In this document: positions 61,101-64,000 of the stretch, piece by piece
Layout of the letters: every line of letters begins with the position of its first letter
Numbering within the stretch: position 1 is the first letter of the stretch
NCBI GenBank assembly: GCA_028697205.1
Contig: JAQVFO010000001.1
Location: 1-64,000, forward strand
Direction of reading: 5' to 3'
DNA: 64,000 nucleotides
Origin: Candidatus Altimarinota bacterium
GTDB taxonomy: Bacteria > Patescibacteriota > Gracilibacteria > BD1-5 > UBA6164
The notes under the pieces: model-generated
Database searches by the model: none
Seen by the model: only the letters and a program-made list of their open reading frames with translations
Told to the model about the DNA's origin: nothing
Position numbers and translations under genes: made by a program

Positions 61101-62493
61101 ACTTCAAGCATTTATAGAAGCAGAAGATTTCTTGAAAAAATATAAAATAAATACTTTAGAAGACATAGATAATGTATATAAAGAACTTCATTTTATACCA
61201 TATACGCTTGAAGATGTAGAAAAAGCAATAAGTCTTTTAAAATGAGTTCATATTGATAAAAATGAAACTATATTAGAATCTTTGAAGTTAAGATTTTTTA
61301 AGGCAGGGCATATTGAATGAAGTGTGCAAGCTGTAATTACAGTTGTAGTAAGTGAAGTAGATAATGTATTAGGTTGAAAGATAAAAAAAATAGATGTAAA
61401 AACATCTAAAAGAAGAAGATTAAGTCATAAAAACTTTTGAGTTTCTTGAGATTGATGAAGATTAAAAGATCCAAATATTGCTTGATCTCCAGAAGTTCCA
61501 AACATAGATTGAAAACCATTGAAGTTAGACTATTGGCAAATGGAATCAACTTATGCAGGTAGATTACATCCAGATAAACAAAAAAGTATTGATGAACTTG
61601 TAAGTGCAATTTCAAATGCTCCATGAAAAGTTCTTATTCCTGCTTTTTCTATGCAAAGAACACAGGAAATACTTATGATTTTGTTGGAAAGGATGCTTGA
61701 TTCAAGAATTAATATAGATGAAATAAGGAAAATAAACTCTGAAATATATGAATTGAGATCAAAGATAAAATGAATTTCAAAATCTGTTTCAGATTTAGAT
61801 GCATTAGAAATGAAAAGTGTTTACCAAGAAGAAATAAATGAGTTAGAAGAAAAATTAAGATATTATAAATATAAAATATTTGATTATGATATAATTTTAG
61901 ATAGTCCATTAAGTCAAAAAATTACAGAGATATATTTATCTAAATTATGAGCAAAGTATAATTTTCTTAATTCTGATACGCAAATTAAATTATTTTGAAG
62001 AGAAAGAATTAAGATACTTGAAAAATCAGATTGATACAAAGAACTTTATACTGAAGAAAGAAAGAATAAAAAAGAAATTGTATTATCAGCTTCTTGAATG
62101 TGTGATTGATGAGCTATTACTTCACATCTAAAAGAAATTCTTCCAAATTCAAATGCTACAATTGCGTTTGTATGATATTGTCCCTCAAACACTAGATGAT
62201 GAAAAATAAAAGCAAAAGAAGAATATATACCAATAGATCAGAAACCTTATGAATTAAATTGTGAGATTGTTGATATTTGATGATTTTCATGACACCCAGA
62301 CGAGGAAGAAATAATTACTTATTTAAGTGAATTACTAGAATATAATAAATGAGCACAGATTGCATTAACTCATTGATGAGAGGCAAGAGAAGAACTAGCT
62401 CCAAAAGTTAAAAAAGCAATTAAATCTAAAAAATGACAAGTTATAAATATAATTAAACCAAAATTGGGAGATACTGTAACTATAAGTTTATAA
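58174..62493 (+). CDS. Giant metallo-beta-lactamase/beta-CASP protein with repeated insertion
   Basis: A 1439-residue protein. The N-terminus is an MBL fold with metal motif THAHMDHTG (H76, H78, D80, H81). From about residue 1030 the fold resumes: FFKAGHIEGS (H1046), STYAGR, then the beta-CASP part KVLIPAFSMQRTQEIL, LDSPLSQKIT, SASGMCDGGAITSHL, FVGYCPSNTRGGK, FSGHPDEEEI and THGGEAREEL. CPSF73/RNase J-type proteins without insertion have roughly 450-550 residues. The 900-residue insert is helical, highly charged and has internal similarity: FIYIESLDDPRFFEF, FIVIDSLDDERIYDL and IHIKRVDDKRIYDI, and GITKKELDNL / GITKEKYEEAL. All catalytic residues are kept, so an active RNA (or DNA) nuclease is likely. 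Confidence 0.85.
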
Positions 62494-62496
62494 AAA

Positions 62497-62527
62497 TAAA
62501 AAAACATATCAATTGATATGTTTTTTT
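62497..62527. terminator. Bidirectional hairpin terminator
   Basis: Palindrome AAAAAACATATCAATTGATA and complement with A/T tails, between convergent genes. Confidence 0.88.
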
Positions 62528-62546
62528 ATTTTTATTTATCATATTT

Positions 62547-63410
62547 TTATTGATATAATTCTTCTGCTTTTTCAAAAATTTCATTTTGTATGTTAAAAGA
62601 TCTTGTATCTCATTCTATTTCCAATTTTGGGAGATATTCCATAATTGCTTCTGCTAATTTATAGTTATAATTGCTAGTATTTAAATAATTTAATAAATAT
62701 TTATAAAACTCTATAAATCAAAGAATATCTAAAAAATCTACTGGATTAATAAAAACAGTTTTATTTCATCTATTTTCTAGTTTTATACTTTTTATAAAAT
62801 CTCTTATCTTTTCAGGGGCTCTATATCATTTATAAGTTACTATATTATGCAGTCATTTAATTATATTATTTATTATATTGTCCCAAGTATGAAAATCAGC
62901 GTTTCATTTAGGAAGTAAAATAATTTTTCATAAATCTTGAAAATTTTCAGAATCTGATTCTTCTTGCTTATTTATAAGTCATGCTACATTATCTCAAGTT
63001 GTTTTTATAGCATTGCTAATTCAACTATTTTTCGATGTTTCATTAATGTATTTAATAACTCATATTTTTTCTGCTACAGTTTTTGATAATCAGGCAATAA
63101 CTTTATCCATATTTCAATTTGCTCATTTTTTTTGTGGTTTGTAAGCTTTTAATAATAATTCCCAAACAATATTCAATTGATTTATTCATTTTCATTCAAT
63201 GTAATATTCTAAAAAATCTTTTAAATCATTTGGTTCTTTTAATTCAGTTGATAATTGTAAGCTATTTTCTGTAATATTTAATTTACTAGTTGGGTGATAA
63301 TCAGGAACATAGTAACAATATAATTTATATGTAACTAAATCAACAAATTCTTCACATGAAATATCTCTTAACATTTCAAATCACTCTAAAATTTTAAGTC
63401 ATTCATTCAT
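62547..63410 (-). CDS. Unknown 287-residue protein
   Basis: A soluble, mostly helical protein with no recognised family. Noticeable segments are CEEFVDLVTYKLYCYYVPDY near the N-terminus, a short central Gly/Ala-containing helix (GDNVAGLINKQEE) and HTWDNIINNIIKGLHNIVTY in the second half. TGA-Gly codons are spread through it, which supports a real gene. It is convergent with the giant MBL gene and divergent from the pilin at 63544. Three ATGs lie within ten bases at the start; I chose the first. Confidence 0.75.
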
Positions 63411-63428
63411 AAAATATAAATTAAATAT

Positions 63429-63455
63429 TAAAGTTGTATATATCATACAACTTTA
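63429..63455. promoter_or_regulatory. Inverted repeat between divergent genes
   Basis: Perfect arms TAAAGTTGTAT/ATACAACTTTA with a 5-base centre, 19 bases upstream of the minus-strand gene and 89 bases before the pilin start. It may be a regulator site for one or both genes. Confidence 0.5.
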
Positions 63456-63543
63456 TAGAAAAAAGCAAGATATTTTTATTATATAATTTTATTGAAGATA
63501 ATAATATAATAGATATAATATTTCATATCTATTAATTTTTTTT

Positions 63544-64000
63544 ATGAAAATAAACAATAAAGCGTTTACGTTTGTTGAACTTATAATTGTAGTTGTAATA
63601 TTATCTATATTATCAATAATATGATTTTTTTCTTATTCAAGTTTTTTTGTAGATTCAAGAGATGCTGGAAGAATGGAAGCATTATTAGATATAAAGAAAA
63701 CAATTGAGTTATATAGAATAAAATCATTTTTACCTATACCAGATAGAAAAGTTGATATAATGGTTGATTGATTAACAACTTCTTATCAATGATATCTTTC
63801 TGAAGATATTTTAAATAATATTGATTACTTAGCTACATGAAGTAATCGTTGAAAAGATCCTAAAGATAAAGTCTTTTATACTTATCTTTTAGCTAGTGAT
63901 TATAAAAGATTTGAATTAATGTGATATTTAGAGTCTCAAAACGAATCTCAAGTTCATTATATAACAAGTACATACGCTGAAGGAATAGATTATAAAGATA
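63544..64000 (+). CDS. Type IV pilin-like protein (3' partial)
   Basis: 152 codons are visible before the window ends. Class III signal: MKINNKAFTFVELIIVVVIL, with Glu at +5, followed by a long helix and SSFFVDSRDAGRMEALLDIK, the usual alpha-1 continuation. The DAR-like stretch and IELYRIKSFLPIPD resemble the pilin at 34973 in position (NARDGQRLSDINNI, EKGFYPTPD), so it is another member of the same family, without the CTA-rich codon style. Confidence 0.85.

Overview
The window reads as one very AT-rich bacterial chromosome segment in which UGA is a sense codon for glycine (translation table 25). Nearly every gene is cut to pieces under the standard code but becomes full length when TGA is read as Gly. 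The recovered glycines fall on invariant positions: Walker A loops of RecA, FtsH and the ABC proteins, the ABC signature LSGGQ, and the GGM tail of GroEL. Table 25 is known from the candidate phyla Absconditabacteria (SR1) and Gracilibacteria, so the host is most likely one of these ultra-small, probably host-dependent bacteria; I cannot tell which. Genes start at ATG (one probable TTG) without visible Shine-Dalgarno sequences, and many transcription units end in clear hairpin terminators.

Layout. 1-8109 (+): the 3' end of a large pilin-like protein with a beta-helix C-terminus, then a type IV secretion-like set (PrgI-like, TraC-like, VirB2-like pilin), a small membrane protein, a phage-holin-IV-like protein, SecG, a family 5 solute-binding protein and a His-tailed membrane protein. 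8139-24637: housekeeping genes, including an ABC exporter, an oversized leucyl-tRNA synthetase, a sigma-region-4/HARE regulator, a DnaQ-like exonuclease, recA, pheT, ferredoxin, an ABC-F protein, an ECF sigma factor with its DUF5667 partner, and a cytochrome b561. 24739-32187: an accessory block of four single-gene units (tandem MutS-like ATPase, pseudokinase-like protein, NlpC/P60-like protein, glycosyltransferase). The first three units end in a hairpin followed by a repeat that looks like an antisense tRNA 3' end; the block runs up to a real tRNA-Pro/tRNA-Ile/tRNA-Gly cluster on the minus strand. 32652-39355: folD, a PEGA-like exported protein, a second modular pilin that shares a nearly identical block with the pilin at position 1, an ABC-F gene and a nitroreductase. 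39345-42011 (-): a TPR protein with about 23 repeats. 42171-53794: ftsH, aldehyde dehydrogenase, tpiA, DedA, Nudix, murD, an MFS transporter, rimO and two paralogous small proteins. 53833-64000: a pseudopilin, a Kef-type antiporter, groES-groEL, a giant metallo-beta-lactamase/beta-CASP protein, an unknown protein and the start of another pilin.

Together the genes describe a cell with peptidoglycan (murD), protein quality control (ftsH, groESL), glycolysis and one-carbon steps (tpiA, folD), recombination (recA), and much investment in surface filaments and secretion. The points I find most unusual are a degenerate alpha/beta-hydrolase domain inside the LeuRS editing region, a single-chain protein with two MutS-type ATPase domains inside a cassette-like array, a beta-CASP nuclease-family protein with roughly 900 inserted residues of internally repeated sequence, and pilins that combine a shared block with unrelated C-terminal domains.
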